Shown here piece by piece: positions 1 through 9,947 of a DNA stretch of 64,000 nt (the first letter of the stretch is position 1; each line of letters starts with the position of its first letter). The DNA is taken from the NCBI GenBank assembly GCA_029465975.1, contig CM055742.1, forward strand, positions 7,748,965-7,812,964, read 5' to 3'. A program made the position numbers and the translations under genes. Origin of the DNA: Dallia pectoralis (taxonomy: Eukaryota > Chordata > Actinopteri > Esociformes > Umbridae). Under the pieces are notes generated by a model that was not told the DNA's origin, searched no databases, and saw nothing but the letters and a program-made list of their open reading frames with translations.

Positions 1-160
1 TCATCCGTTTTCTCCCAGGTAAGGTGTCTTGGTGTCCCGCAGTTCAGTTTAAAAAGGCTGCGTTATTAATTTGTAGTGTAGTGAATCAACCCCAACCGTA
101 CCCAAGGACTACAAGTGGCTGTAGATTAGAACCGTTAACAAGCTAACGCTAGGCCCTTAC
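1..160 (-). other. tet2: Beginning of the next tet2 intron, cut by the window edge
   Basis: Starts with the GTAAGG donor at 160. The expected next exon (TCACQG.. Cys-rich block) is not found in these 160 bases, so it must lie outside the window. Confidence 0.8.
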
Positions 161-369
161 TCCTCATTGATGGAACAGCGCCTCTGAGTGTGAGTTCCGT
201 GTTTGGTCAGGGTCTGGCTGAGTTCCGAGTAGAGCTGGTCGGCCAGGCTGATGGGAATACCCTCCCAGATCAGGATGACGATCACGATGCACGCCGTCGC
301 GCACGAGTGTCGATCGCGCTCGCGGACCAGCACCAGGAGTTTCTCGTCAACGCTACCGCGCCGGATCAC
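161..369 (-). CDS. tet2: tet2 coding exon (equivalent of human exon 6), Cys-rich region
   Basis: Internal coding exon of the 5-methylcytosine dioxygenase TET2, a nuclear Fe(II)/2-oxoglutarate enzyme that oxidises 5mC to 5hmC and further. Seen: the minus strand has an acceptor (gcgttccag) just right of 369, an open frame starting VIRRGSVDEKLLVLVRERD, the signature WEGIPISLADQLYSEL, an end at RRCSINEE, and a GTAAGG donor just left of 161. The length is exactly 209 bp, the size I recall for human exon 6, and it joins the upstream exon in phase 0 (..AKW|VIRR..). Known: this segment belongs to the Cys-rich part that packs on the catalytic double-stranded beta-helix. Cysteines are present in HSCATAC and RRCS. 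The following exons with the metal-binding residues lie beyond the left edge, so activity cannot be judged. The frame has no stop or frameshift. Confidence 0.97.
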
Positions 370-865
370 CTGGAACGCACGCAGTTGCACAAATATGTAA
401 ATGTTGGCCCGGGATAACATTGAGATTGCACATGTTACCTTAATAGCATAAAGATGAAAATGTCTATTGATTAAGATGTCAATCACTTTCATAACTATTA
501 TGTTGTTATCCACATCGTATCATGACATCGGAGGCATTACATGTCTCTTTTAATTGGCTAAAATATTACATAGTACGCTATGTACTGATATGGCGACATA
601 TCTTATTTATTCTTATGAGCAATTGATTAAAAAAAACAAAAACATGCTTCTGTTAAAGATACAAGACAGCTTTTTAGGCTATTACACACATGTATAGGGT
701 TTAGGGAAAGCAAGTGTCCAGCTAACGGGAGCAGCAGCTAACAATGCTTCATGAGTAACTGGTATTAAGGTTTGCTGAAGATCCCTGGTTCAAACCCAGT
801 TTCGGGCAACAGAGGGAAAGACAGCTTTTCAATGTGATATCTGGGCTGTACCAATTCACACTTAC
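370..865 (-). other. tet2: tet2 intron (496 bp)
   Basis: GTAAGTGTG donor to gcgttccag acceptor. It is AT-rich. Around 779-806 a ccctggttcaaacccag stretch resembles a tRNA B box, possibly a worn SINE head. No other content is recognised. Confidence 0.85.
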
Positions 866-959
866 CCATTTTGCTATGGGGCATCCCTGTGTGCTTTTAC
901 CCTCTTTGCCGGTGTACACCACTTTTTCAATTCGGATGGCGCTGCCGGTTAGCCCAGAC
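866..959 (-). CDS. tet2: tet2 coding exon (equivalent of human exon 5)
   Basis: Short internal tet2 exon of 94 bp. The minus strand has an acceptor (catttaaag) next to 959, and a frame reading SGLTGSAIRIEKVVYTGKEG followed by KSTQGCPIAKW. A GTAAGT donor follows at 865. The AIRIE, YTGKEGKS and QGCPIAKW blocks are TET-family hallmarks in the first half of the Cys-rich region. The exon starts with one base that completes the Arg codon left by the exon at 1284-1374, and ends in phase 0. The length equals the 94 bp I recall for human exon 5. The exon is too short for a simple ORF search, because the frame is not preceded by a start codon. A Ser stands where many TETs have Phe (RSGL rather than RFGL), a single-codon difference and not a break. 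Confidence 0.96.
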
Positions 960-1283
960 CTTTAAATGCAAGAATAACAGTTCGGAAATACGGTATACAG
1001 CACATGTACAGGATATAGTAGCATATGAATACAATCCTGTACAGCCCTGGTGCTAATCCGTGCTGCTAGCATCGTCAGGGTGTTCGTGTTATATTTTACC
1101 AGGTAAGTCGTCTGCGAAGACATTATCATTTACACCATAGACTTGGGCATACTATCATATTTCAGTATTCAGATCGTGAAATGCCAAAATGGCAGTTGTG
1201 TAAGAAACTCTGAATTTAAATGTTTGACTCTTGTTAATGATCCGCGGAAGACCTTTCATAGTAATTCTAAAGGACGTCCTCAC
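960..1283 (-). other. tet2: tet2 intron (324 bp) with a SINE-tail remnant
   Basis: GTGAGG donor to aaag acceptor. About 1090-1150 reads ttttaccaggtaagtcgt and then a catttaca..gacttgg stretch, which resembles the conserved tail of fish tRNA-SINEs. Confidence 0.85.
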
Positions 1284-1374
1284 CTCGCTTCCATGACTTC
1301 ACGTATCACCTTGATATTTGGACCGGAGCCCAGGTGAGTGTAATATGGACCTTCATCCTTCTCAGAGATGGACT
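1284..1374 (-). CDS. tet2: tet2 coding exon (equivalent of human exon 4), start of the Cys-rich catalytic part
   Basis: Internal tet2 exon of 91 bp. Seen on the minus strand: an acceptor (ttttcatacag) beyond 1374, a frame SISEKDEGPYYTHLGSGPNI then KVIREVMEAR, and a GTGAGG donor left of 1284. EKDEGPxYTHLGxGP followed by IRExME is the conserved opening of the TET catalytic region. The exon begins with two bases that complete the Glu codon started by the last G of the large exon, and ends with two bases of an Arg codon. Phases and size match what I recall of human TET2. Only an 86-bp intron (1375-1460) separates it from the large exon, and a 324-bp intron (960-1283) follows. Being short, it is missed by plain ORF listing. 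Confidence 0.96.
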
Positions 1375-1460
1375 CTGTATGAAAACAAACAAGGGCCCTG
1401 ATAAAGCATTAACTGACCCCCTAAAAAACATTTGTAAAAAATATATAAACTGTTACCCAC
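1375..1460 (-). other. tet2: tet2 intron (86 bp)
   Basis: Minus-strand intron from GTGGGTAACA to a T-rich tract ending ttttcatacag. It is minimal in size. The donor is a GTNNGT tandem, with a second GT 4 nt downstream (see findings). Confidence 0.9.
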
Positions 1461-4400
1461 CCACGCAGTGACAAGAAGGGATGTCATACTGGGTCTTGAT
1501 GGGTGTATCCAAAAGGTTTTTAATCGGGGTATCCAGGAGTTTCATGGGAGAATCCATAAAGCTCTGAAGCATGGGCTCCTTTTTGGGGGTGTAGTCTGGG
1601 TGGGGTCTCTTCAGGGCATTAGTTGCAGGACCCCCCATTCCCAGGTCCTCCGTCCCCCCGCTGAGGTCCGTGTTGGTTGAGAGCACCGTCACGCCACCTG
1701 ACTGCTCTACCTTGACCTGGTTAGGCGACTTGATGATGAGGGACTTCCTCTCGAAGACGGGCGAGAGCTGGTACTGCCTGAGTGTCCGCTCCATGGTGGC
1801 TAGGATGCTTCGCTGGGAGCTGCTTTGACCCTGCTCCCCGCCGCAAGATGTCTGGGGCTGGGGGATATACTCCTGCTTCACCTGGACTCCGCCGGTACCC
1901 ATCTCTGCACCTTGCTGTTGGTGCTGCATCAGGGGTGGCGGTCCAGGCCCCGGGTGGTGGGGGTGTTCGAACCGCGGCCCATTCTCCATCTTGATGGGCC
2001 GCAGGCCGTGCTTAAAATCCCCGGGGCTCTGTGGATGCGGGGGACCAAGGGACCCCCGCTCCGTCTGCCTCTGTAGAAGATGCATCCTCAGCGCCGCGTG
2101 TCTCTGGAAATCCCCCTGCGGGCCGCCGTGCCCCAACGGCGGAGGGCCGCCCCGCTGGAACTGGGCGCAAGACTCGGGCTGAATCTGCTCCATTTTAGGA
2201 TACATCTGCTGTTGCTGCTGAGCAGACACCCGCTGGTTCAAAGCACCTTGTGGTGGATGAGGTTGCGGTTGCGGAGGGGTCTGGGTTAGGGGGAAGTCCA
2301 TGTGGTCGGTGGGGGGTGGGCGCAGGTGGGGAGGCTGTTGCTGATGGGAGTATTGCCTGGGCCGGGGGCTCGGGGTGTACTGACGCTGCTGCTGCTGCTG
2401 CTGCTTCATCTCCAGCTCCATCTCTATCTCCATGTTGTTGCTGCTGTGTCTCCACGACGACATCTGCTGGGGATGCTGTGTGCTGTTGCTTTGCGACGGC
2501 TCTGGGGGACTGAACCCACTGTTGTTGTGTCTCATCACAGATGGACTCATAGACCGGTTCTGTTGCTGGTGCCCAGGCTGGTTCGGACCGCCCTGACCTC
2601 TGTAGCTTCCGCCAGGGGATTTCAGCTGCTTCTCTAACCTGATGAACTCCTCCAACTTGAGTTTGTTCAGCAGCTGTTGACCGTCCATCTGGCCCTGGTT
2701 GGGGTTGTCCGACTGGGATGTACTGACTGACTGTTGTCCATCATACTGAGACGGATGAGACAGCGGACGATGCTGTTGATGTTGTGGCTGCTGCAAAGAC
2801 AGGATTTCCTCCAGATCTGGGTCACCGTCGCATAAGTGCTCTGGTTGCGCCTGGGTACGAAAACGATTCTCGCCCCCTGGCTGCTGTTGAGGTGGTCGAG
2901 GGACACACTGCTGCTGGGCCATGTGTTGTGGATGGGGCTGATGTGGTTGTTGTTGGTAGTGCATGTGAGAGGAGCCTTTTAAATTGGCTTGCTGCTGCCA
3001 CTCTGTGGCGCTGTTATGGTGGCCAGAAGGGGCTTGGTGAGGCGACTGGGCCGGTCGTGGTTTCTGCTGCTGGTAGGCTCCACCCGAGGGTCCTACATCG
3101 AAATTCTGCCCGCCCGTCTGGAACCGCTGTGCCTGGTCGGGCTCCAGCATCTGGCCTCGTCCCTGCAAGTTTAGATCTATCCAGCCCATCTGAGAATTAG
3201 GACAGCTGGGTACATCTCTGTCTCTCTTCTGCTGCTGGTTGTCGTTCTCCATCATGCCGTTTTGAAGAGAGAGCTGGGATCCGGACTTGCCACTGCCTTG
3301 CAGCGGGCCAAGGCCCATGGAGTCCTGAGACTCCATAGATCCAGATCCACAGCTCCCCGTCTGCGGAATATCACACTGTTTCTGGTCTTTTCCCTGGTTC
3401 GGGAAAGAGACGGGGCTAAACCCACTGGCCTCCTCTGTATGCAGTGGAGTGCTCTGCTCCACATTGGCCAGGAAAGAGTTCTGACGGTTAAACTCCTGGC
3501 TGGGTTTCTCATACATGCCCTGTGTGCCGTTCTGATGTTGTTGGGAGGCATCCGCCTGTTGTGTTTGCTGCTGCTCTTCGACGTAACTCCTACTGCTATA
3601 TCCATTCACCGTATACTGGGCGGCTGAGGTCATATATCCATTCCTGCCTTGGTTATCGGGGGCTGATCTGCCAGTCTGCTGCGGTTCCGAGGCGGGCATT
3701 TGGGCCGAAATGTGGGAAAACCCTGAGGTAAGAGAGGTTGGCGAATGCGCCGCGGTTTGCTCAGGCAGTTCAGGGAGTTCGTTGGTGAGCGAGCTGATGT
3801 CGTCGACCAAGCCCGCGTCGGGTTGAGACGTCGGCGTCCCGGCCTTCGCCGTGATGGACACCTGTTTGGGGTAATACTGAGAGAGAGTTTTCTCTAAATG
3901 GTCGCCGGGTGTGCCCTCCATTGAAGTCGGGCTCATAGTAGCACCGTTAGTAATTTGCTTGTTCCTAGATGTGAAAATATCCGCTCCATTTGAATAAGCA
4001 ATACCCATGTTCCTTTTCTCCAGTTTCGGCTCATCACAGTCAAAGTCCCCGGGCTTTGTCAACTCAGGGAAATCGTCCATTATGTTGCCCGTGTCCTTTT
4101 TGTCCCACATCTCTCTCCTTCCATCCCCTCCGTTCATCTCAGAGTCCGCTCTGAGTTTCTTGGGCTGTTGAAGGCCCAATAGGGCTTGGTCGCTGAGCAC
4201 ATGCTTTAGATCGTCGCCGTTGATCATGTTATAAGAGTCTTGGTCAAACAGTCCCTGCACTCCGACAGGGCTGCTGCAGTTCTCCCTGTGTCTCTTCATT
4301 GGGTTGACGGCCCCCGCGCCGGCCATGCTGTGATGATTCCAGTTTCGGTTCCCGTTGATCTGCTGAGGGCCTCCTTCCGGCGACTGGTTGCCATTTTGGT

Positions 4401-4566
4401 GATTGCCGGTGATCAGGTTGTCTGGATGGGTTTTGCCGCCGAGATGTGCTAGTAAGGGACCCTCTTCTGTCTCCTGGCTGGCCTTTTCTGTTGCCATCTG
4501 GCCTGCTCCCAGTCCATCCACAGGGCTGCCCTCTGTGCGTTCTGCAGCAGAAACAGAGGGAGACAT
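1461..4566 (-). CDS. tet2: tet2 large first coding exon: N-terminal regulatory region of TET2
   Basis: Encodes the first ~1035 residues of TET2, the long, mostly disordered, Gln/Pro-rich region before the catalytic part. Landmarks against human TET2: NGATMSPTSMEG with HLEKTLSQYYP (about 207-233), MGWIDLNLQ (about 460), a pure Gln run (about 720), HAALRMHLLQRQ (about 823), ATMERTLRQY (about 920), VKVEQSGGVTVLS, and the terminal LLDTPIKNLLDTPIKTQYD then PSCHCV. No CXXC zinc finger is present, which fits TET2 and not TET1/3. Start: the first ATG at 4566 is preceded in frame by TAG TAA TAC, so no longer N-terminus is possible. A good acceptor (ctgcataccag) places the exon start near 4577. The donor is G|GTGGGT after Val, leaving phase 1. 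The region is known to recruit partners such as OGT and WT1 in mammals. Slightly shorter than the human exon (about 3.4 kb). No frameshift. Confidence 0.97.
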
Positions 4567-4579
4567 GTATTACTACCCT

Positions 4580-5810
4580 GGTATGCAGAAACAGCAGATA
4601 GATTTACTGGGTTACAGAGTTTTAAACAATGATAAAAACGTAAGTTGCTTTTTCGGGGTTCGTATATAAATAGCTTGTGTTTTTCATGAAACAGTTAGTC
4701 TGCATAAAGAAGTTCACGCTTCCCATAACACTCGTTTGAAACCGGAACGCTTGAATCAATCCAGTACAAATCGAGGACATGGCACGCAAGGGTGGCAATG
4801 CTCTGCATTCCGGGAGACAGGAAACAACAAATAAGTCAGTCTGCGCTATCACCGTCAAGCTGGGTTCACCGAGATGGCTCGGACTGACAGGGTGAGCAGA
4901 GTAATGTGTTTACATTTGGCCCTGACTGGATATCAGTCGACAGAAGAGACACAGAGTCGGATCCACCTCAACCGTGCAGCAAACATGGAGCGAGATAAGA
5001 ATGCAGGAGGAAGGTTCTCACATGCCGTTGTTGACATGGTGCTTCAGACACAACAACACATGCCTAGCCGTGGGAACTAGCGTGTTTATCAGGTTAAACT
5101 CCTCCTAAAGTTGGCTGTGGCAGTGAGAGAGTACCTTCCTTCACCCGTTTATAAACCGTGAACTACGATCAGCTAATTTCCCTCAAGACAAGTCGATTAA
5201 GCCATTAGGAGAAATAGACAGCAGAAGCCAATTGCATAGCGGTTGCAAACTGCATCCAACCTGATGTACCCTGATGGGAGGAAACATTCAAATGACATCC
5301 TCACATTAACCCGGTTCGTCCGGATCCGATCACAGCAGTAGGACATCTTCTATCCCGGGCAAAGACTTGTCAAGCAGACATGACATAATCTATGAACACT
5401 CACCCCCTCCCGTAAAACAGCCCACCCAACCCCCACCTTAAATCCCAGTTATCTTTCCTCCCACGCGATGAGGTATTAGCAACTGTCTCAAAATAGACAG
5501 GTCCAAGAAAGGACGGGGTGGTTACGGGGGTCTGGTGGGGGGGGGTGGTGGGTTAACAAAGAAAATAAAAACATCAGAAGCAGTTTGCAGCATTCTCTGC
5601 GTGCTCTGCATATTAACGGCTCGCAAAACGCCGCTATGAGCCAGTGCAGCTGTCTTCAGGGCTAAGCTTTGCCAAGGGAAGGTTCGCGCCACAGCTCAAC
5701 GCAGCGAGTTGCAGAGAGTGTTTACAGAATTGTTGAGAAACACTCGGCTTTCGTGAACCCGGTGCATTCCAGCCCAAACCCAAAACCTAGACGCTGACCT
5801 CATTGCATTA
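4580..5810. other. Intron 1, unique sequence with a long G run
   Basis: No gene signature. A run of G with short interruptions (5526-5552) could form a quadruplex. The small open frames here look like chance. Confidence 0.6.
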
Positions 5811-6640
5811 ATGTGACACATGCTTGTGGTCTGTAATGTGACACATGCTTGTGGTCTGTAATGTGACAAGATGCTTGTGGTCTGTAATGTAACACATGCT
5901 TGGGGTCTAATGTGACAAGATGCTTGTGGTTTGTAAAGTGACACATGCTTGTGGTTTGTAAAGTGGCACATGCTTGTGGTCTGTAAAGTGGCACATGCTT
6001 ATGGTCTGTATTGTTACACATGCTTGGGGTCTGTAATGTGACACATGCTTGTGGTCTGTAAAGTGACACATGCTTATGGTCTGTAAAGTGACACATGCTT
6101 GTGATCTGTAAAGTGACACATGCTTGTGGTCTGTAATGTGACACATGCTTGTGGTCTGTAATGTGACAAGATGCTTGTGGTCTGTAATGTAACACATGCT
6201 TGGGGTCTAATGTGACAAGATGCTTGTGGTTTGTAAAGTGACACATGCTTGTGGTTTGTAAAGTGGCACATGCTTGTGGTCTGTAAAGTGACACATGCTT
6301 GTGGTCTGTAAAGTGGCACATGCTTATGGTCTGTATTGTTACACATGCTTGGGGTCTGTAATGTGACACATGCTTGTGGTCTGTAAAGTGACACATGCTT
6401 ATGGTCTGTAAAGTGACACATTCTTGTGATCTGTAAAGTGACACATGCTTATGGTCTGTAAAGTGACACATGCTTGTGATCTGTAAAGTGACACATGCTT
6501 GTGGTCTGTAAAGTGGCACATGCTTGTGGTCTGTAAAGTGACACATGCTTATGTTCTGTAAAGTGACACATGCTTGTGATCTGTAAAGTGACACATGCTT
6601 GTGGTCTGTAAAGTGACACAGGCTTGTGGTCTGTAATGTA
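5811..6640. repeat. 25-bp minisatellite, about 33 units, with a 300-bp higher-order copy
   Basis: The unit is close to gtgacacatgcttgtggtct plus gtaaa, with variants (aagatg, ttatgg, ttgtga). Lines 5821-5970 recur almost exactly at 6121-6270, so a block of 12 units was duplicated. Because 25 is not a multiple of 3 and the unit lacks stops, all minus-strand frames stay open; this is not a gene. Confidence 0.95.
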
Positions 6641-7079
6641 GAACCGCTTGCAATAAAGGTCAGAGGATGTGACAAAATAGCCTGTTAGTGGAGGCAGTCG
6701 AGAGGGGAACAGTTATCGTAGAATACGGAAGTTAGAAGTGTGTTCAGAATGTGTTGATGGATATCTGGCCTGCTGGTTGTAAAAGGGAAACCAATGGGGG
6801 TGCCCAAAAAGGATGTGTCATAAAAGCCACGCGCTTCCAAACTAGGAATTCATTGGCTGACCGTGGTACGATGACGATTCTTATAGATTATATACTATGA
6901 GCCCAAAGCGGGAAGTTTAAAACAAAAACTTTATAGTTGGCAAAAAAGTCTGTTGCAGACGTTGTGTATATATATGTATTTCATACTTCATTTAATCCAT
7001 TTAAAAAATTAATCAATTTACTACTTATTTAGCTACAGTTGTACGACAATGTACATGTTCTGGGAGTCTGTTGTTCACA

Positions 7080-7700
7080 AAGTCAGGCAGTGACGTCCCC
7101 CTTTGCGGTCGGAAGATACCCAACTTTCACAGTGCAGCATGAGTCAAACCACACGAACACCACACCCAACACTCACAATGAGTCATCCGGTTCTGGTTCA
7201 TCGGGAACGCTGACTTCCGAACGCGAAACGATCTCAGCGAACCTCGGCGCCTTTCGCGAATTTCCCGGCAGGTGAAACGACGCAGTGTAACAATAAAATT
7301 TGTGGAAAGGTTTTAGAGAAGATTTCCAGTGACGTCGCACACTGAGACAGTTCGTAGCAGTGCTTAAGAATCGGAGCGGCGAGCTAATGCATCGAGATGC
7401 GGGAGAGCATCTCTCCTGGCTCTCAGAGAAAAGAGTGAAAGTCTTCCATCTCCTCCTGCCGCCTGGGGAGCGGATATCGACCCCAGCGATGGTATTGATT
7501 TCTGCCTGCCACAAGCTATCGTTAATGCGTGTCACATCTCCAGCTCGCGGGGGCCAGAGCCCAGGCGCAGTTAAATCCATCATGGTTGTGATCGACTCGT
7601 CTGCAGGTGCCTCAAATAGGAGAAAAAGGGTTCTTGGGTGTGCTAGCACTGCGAGAACGTTTCCGGGGGGTTCAGGTGGTGTGGTACGATGCTAGTGTTG
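7080..7700. promoter_or_regulatory. CpG-dense patch in tet2 intron 1, possible internal promoter or enhancer
   Basis: CpG density is clearly above the neighbouring AT-rich DNA, with two TGACGTC half-CRE motifs (7091-7097 and 7330-7336) and runs such as gaacgcgaaacg and tttcgcgaa. It lies about 3 kb upstream of the first coding exon. Open frames on both strands give no recognisable protein. An alternative tet2 promoter is one reading; weak support. Confidence 0.3.
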
Positions 7701-7791
7701 GTTGACTGTGTCATTAGGCCAGGATAGCATTGCCTCTCTGCTGCTAAATGAATAGAAGATATGAGATGCATGGACTAGTAGCAAAGGGCTG

Positions 7792-8063
7792 GCTTGAACC
7801 CTATGCAGCTTGAACCCTGTGCACCTTTAACCCTATGCAGCTTGAACCCTATGCAGCTTGAACCCTATGCACCTTTAACCCTATGCAGCTTGAACCCTAT
7901 GCAGCTTGAACCCTATGCAGCTTGAACCCTATGCAGCTTGAACCCTATGCAGCTTTAACCCTATGCAGCTTGAACCCTATGCAGCTTGAACCCTATGCAG
8001 CTTTAACCCTATGCAGCTTTAACCCTATGCAGCTTTAACCCTATGCAGCTTTAACCCTATGCA
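7792..8063. repeat. 16-bp minisatellite, about 17 units
   Basis: Unit cttgaaccctatgcag with a variant ctttaaccctatgcag. The variant contains one telomere-like TAACCCTA, but the period is 16, so it is not an interstitial telomere repeat. Confidence 0.95.
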
Positions 8064-8430
8064 CATGCAATGGTTGTGTTTGAAAGCCAACAGATCATAT
8101 CTCAGCATGGGGGCATGTAGGACACAGTGGCTCAGATAAGAAAACATGGAATCCAACCTATGAAAAAACATAATTTAATCCAGCTTTAGATTCCCACGTC
8201 TCCCCCTGTTTAAAGCAGGTTAATCTCTAGCTGAACCCAAAGAGCGGTGTATAAAAACGCCATACATTAATTATGCATAGCTGTGACCGCATAGGTTTCA
8301 TTTGGCACGATGACGTGTGTGTGTGATTGTATGTGTGCGTTTGGCGTGTGCATGTGTTCAGTCAGTGGGGCCGACAATCACATCTGGAGACAATAACGGC
8401 TGCTTTTGATCATAGAAGAGAAGCTGTCAC

Positions 8431-8492
8431 CCACACACACACACACCTACACACACACACACCTACACACACACACCTACACACACACACAC

Positions 8493-8549
<57 letters not shown>

Positions 8550-8569
8550 CACACACACCTACACACACA

Positions 8570-8613
<44 letters not shown>
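8431..8613. repeat. CA microsatellite with CACACCTACACA interruptions
   Basis: Near-pure (CA)n with regularly spaced CT steps. Open frames of Thr-His on one strand and Cys-Val on the other are artefacts. Confidence 0.97.
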
Positions 8614-8615
<2 letters not shown>

Positions 8616-8737
8616 TGATTGGTCCATCAGAGGACTTATGACAAAGAGAATGTCTATTTAAAACATGAATACACTAATGTGCAGATAGAAGGATGGGTGT
8701 CTATCTTTTGTTTCTGTCTAAAGAAAAACGTTTACCT

Positions 8738-9947
8738 GGCCAGTATATACTGGGTTGGGGTACAGAGGGGTACAGGTTGACTGGCCCTGGCCAGTATATA
8801 CTGGGTTGGGGTACAGTGGGGTACAGGTTGACTGGGCCTGGTCAGTATATACTGGGTTGGGGTACAGAGGGGTACAGGTTGACTGGGCCTGGTCAGTATA
8901 TACTGGGTTGGGGTACAGAGGGGTACAGGTTGACTGGGCCTGGTCAGTATATACTGGGTTGGGGTACAGAGGGGTACAGGTTGACTGGGCCTGGCCAGTA
9001 TATACTGGGTTGGGGTACAGTGGGGTACAGGTTGACTGGGCCTGGCCAGTATATACTGGGTTGGGGTACAGTGGGGTACAGGTTGACTGGGCCTGGTCAG
9101 TATATACTGGGTTGGGGTACAGAGGGGTACAGGTTGACTGGGCCTGGCCAGTATATACTAGGTTGGGGTACAGAGGGGTACAGGTTGACTGGGCCTGGCC
9201 AGTATATACTGGGTTGGGGTACAGTGGGGTACAGGTTGACTGGGCCTGGTCAGTATATACTGGGTTGGGGTACAGAGGGGTACAGGTTGACTGGGCCTGG
9301 TCAGTATATACTGGGTTGGGGTACAGTGGGGTACAGGTTGACTGGGCCTGGCCAGTATATACTGGGTTGGGGTACAGAGGGGTACAGGTTGACTGGGCCT
9401 GGCCAGTATATACTGGGTTGGGGTACAGAGGGGTACAGGTTGACTGGGCCTGGCCAGTATATACTGGGTTGGGGTACAGTGGGGTACAGGTTGACTGGGC
9501 CTGGTCAGTATATACTGGGTTGGGGTACAGAGGGGTACAGGTTGACTGGGCCTGGTCAGTATATATTGGGTTGGGGTACAGAGGGGTACAGGTTGACTGG
9601 GCCTGGCCAGTATATACTGGGTTGGGGTACAGTGGGGTACAGGTTGACTGGGCCTGGTCAGTATATACTGGGTTGGGGTACAGTGGGGTACAGGTTGACT
9701 GGGCCTGGCCAGTATATACTGGGTTGGGGTACAGTGGGGTACAGGTTGACTGGGCCTGGCCAGTATATACTGGGTTGGGGTACAGTGGGGTACAGGTTGA
9801 CTGGGCCTGGTCAGTATATACTGGGTTGGGGTACAGAGGGGTACAGGTTGACTGGGCCTGGCCAGTATATACTGGGTTGGGGTACAGTGGGGTACAGGTT
9901 GACTGGGCCTGGTCAGTATATACTGGGTTGGGGTACAGAGGGTTTAG
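8738..9947. repeat. 51-bp minisatellite, 24 units
   Basis: Each unit carries ccagtatatactgggttggg then gtacagaggggtacaggttg and actgggcct. Units differ at almost only two sites (gcc/gtc before agtata, and gag/gtg in acag[a/t]gggg). The period of 51 is 17 codons, so a 513-codon open frame runs through it; this follows from the period and is not treated as a gene. Confidence 0.95.

Noticed and set aside
5800..6675. 291-codon minus-strand frame of HKHVSLYRPQA repeats
   Set aside because: 25-bp repeat without stops; several frames are open at once.
7792..8063. Interstitial telomeric repeat
   Set aside because: Contains TAACCCTA only once per 16-bp unit; period and other bases do not fit TTAGGG repeats.
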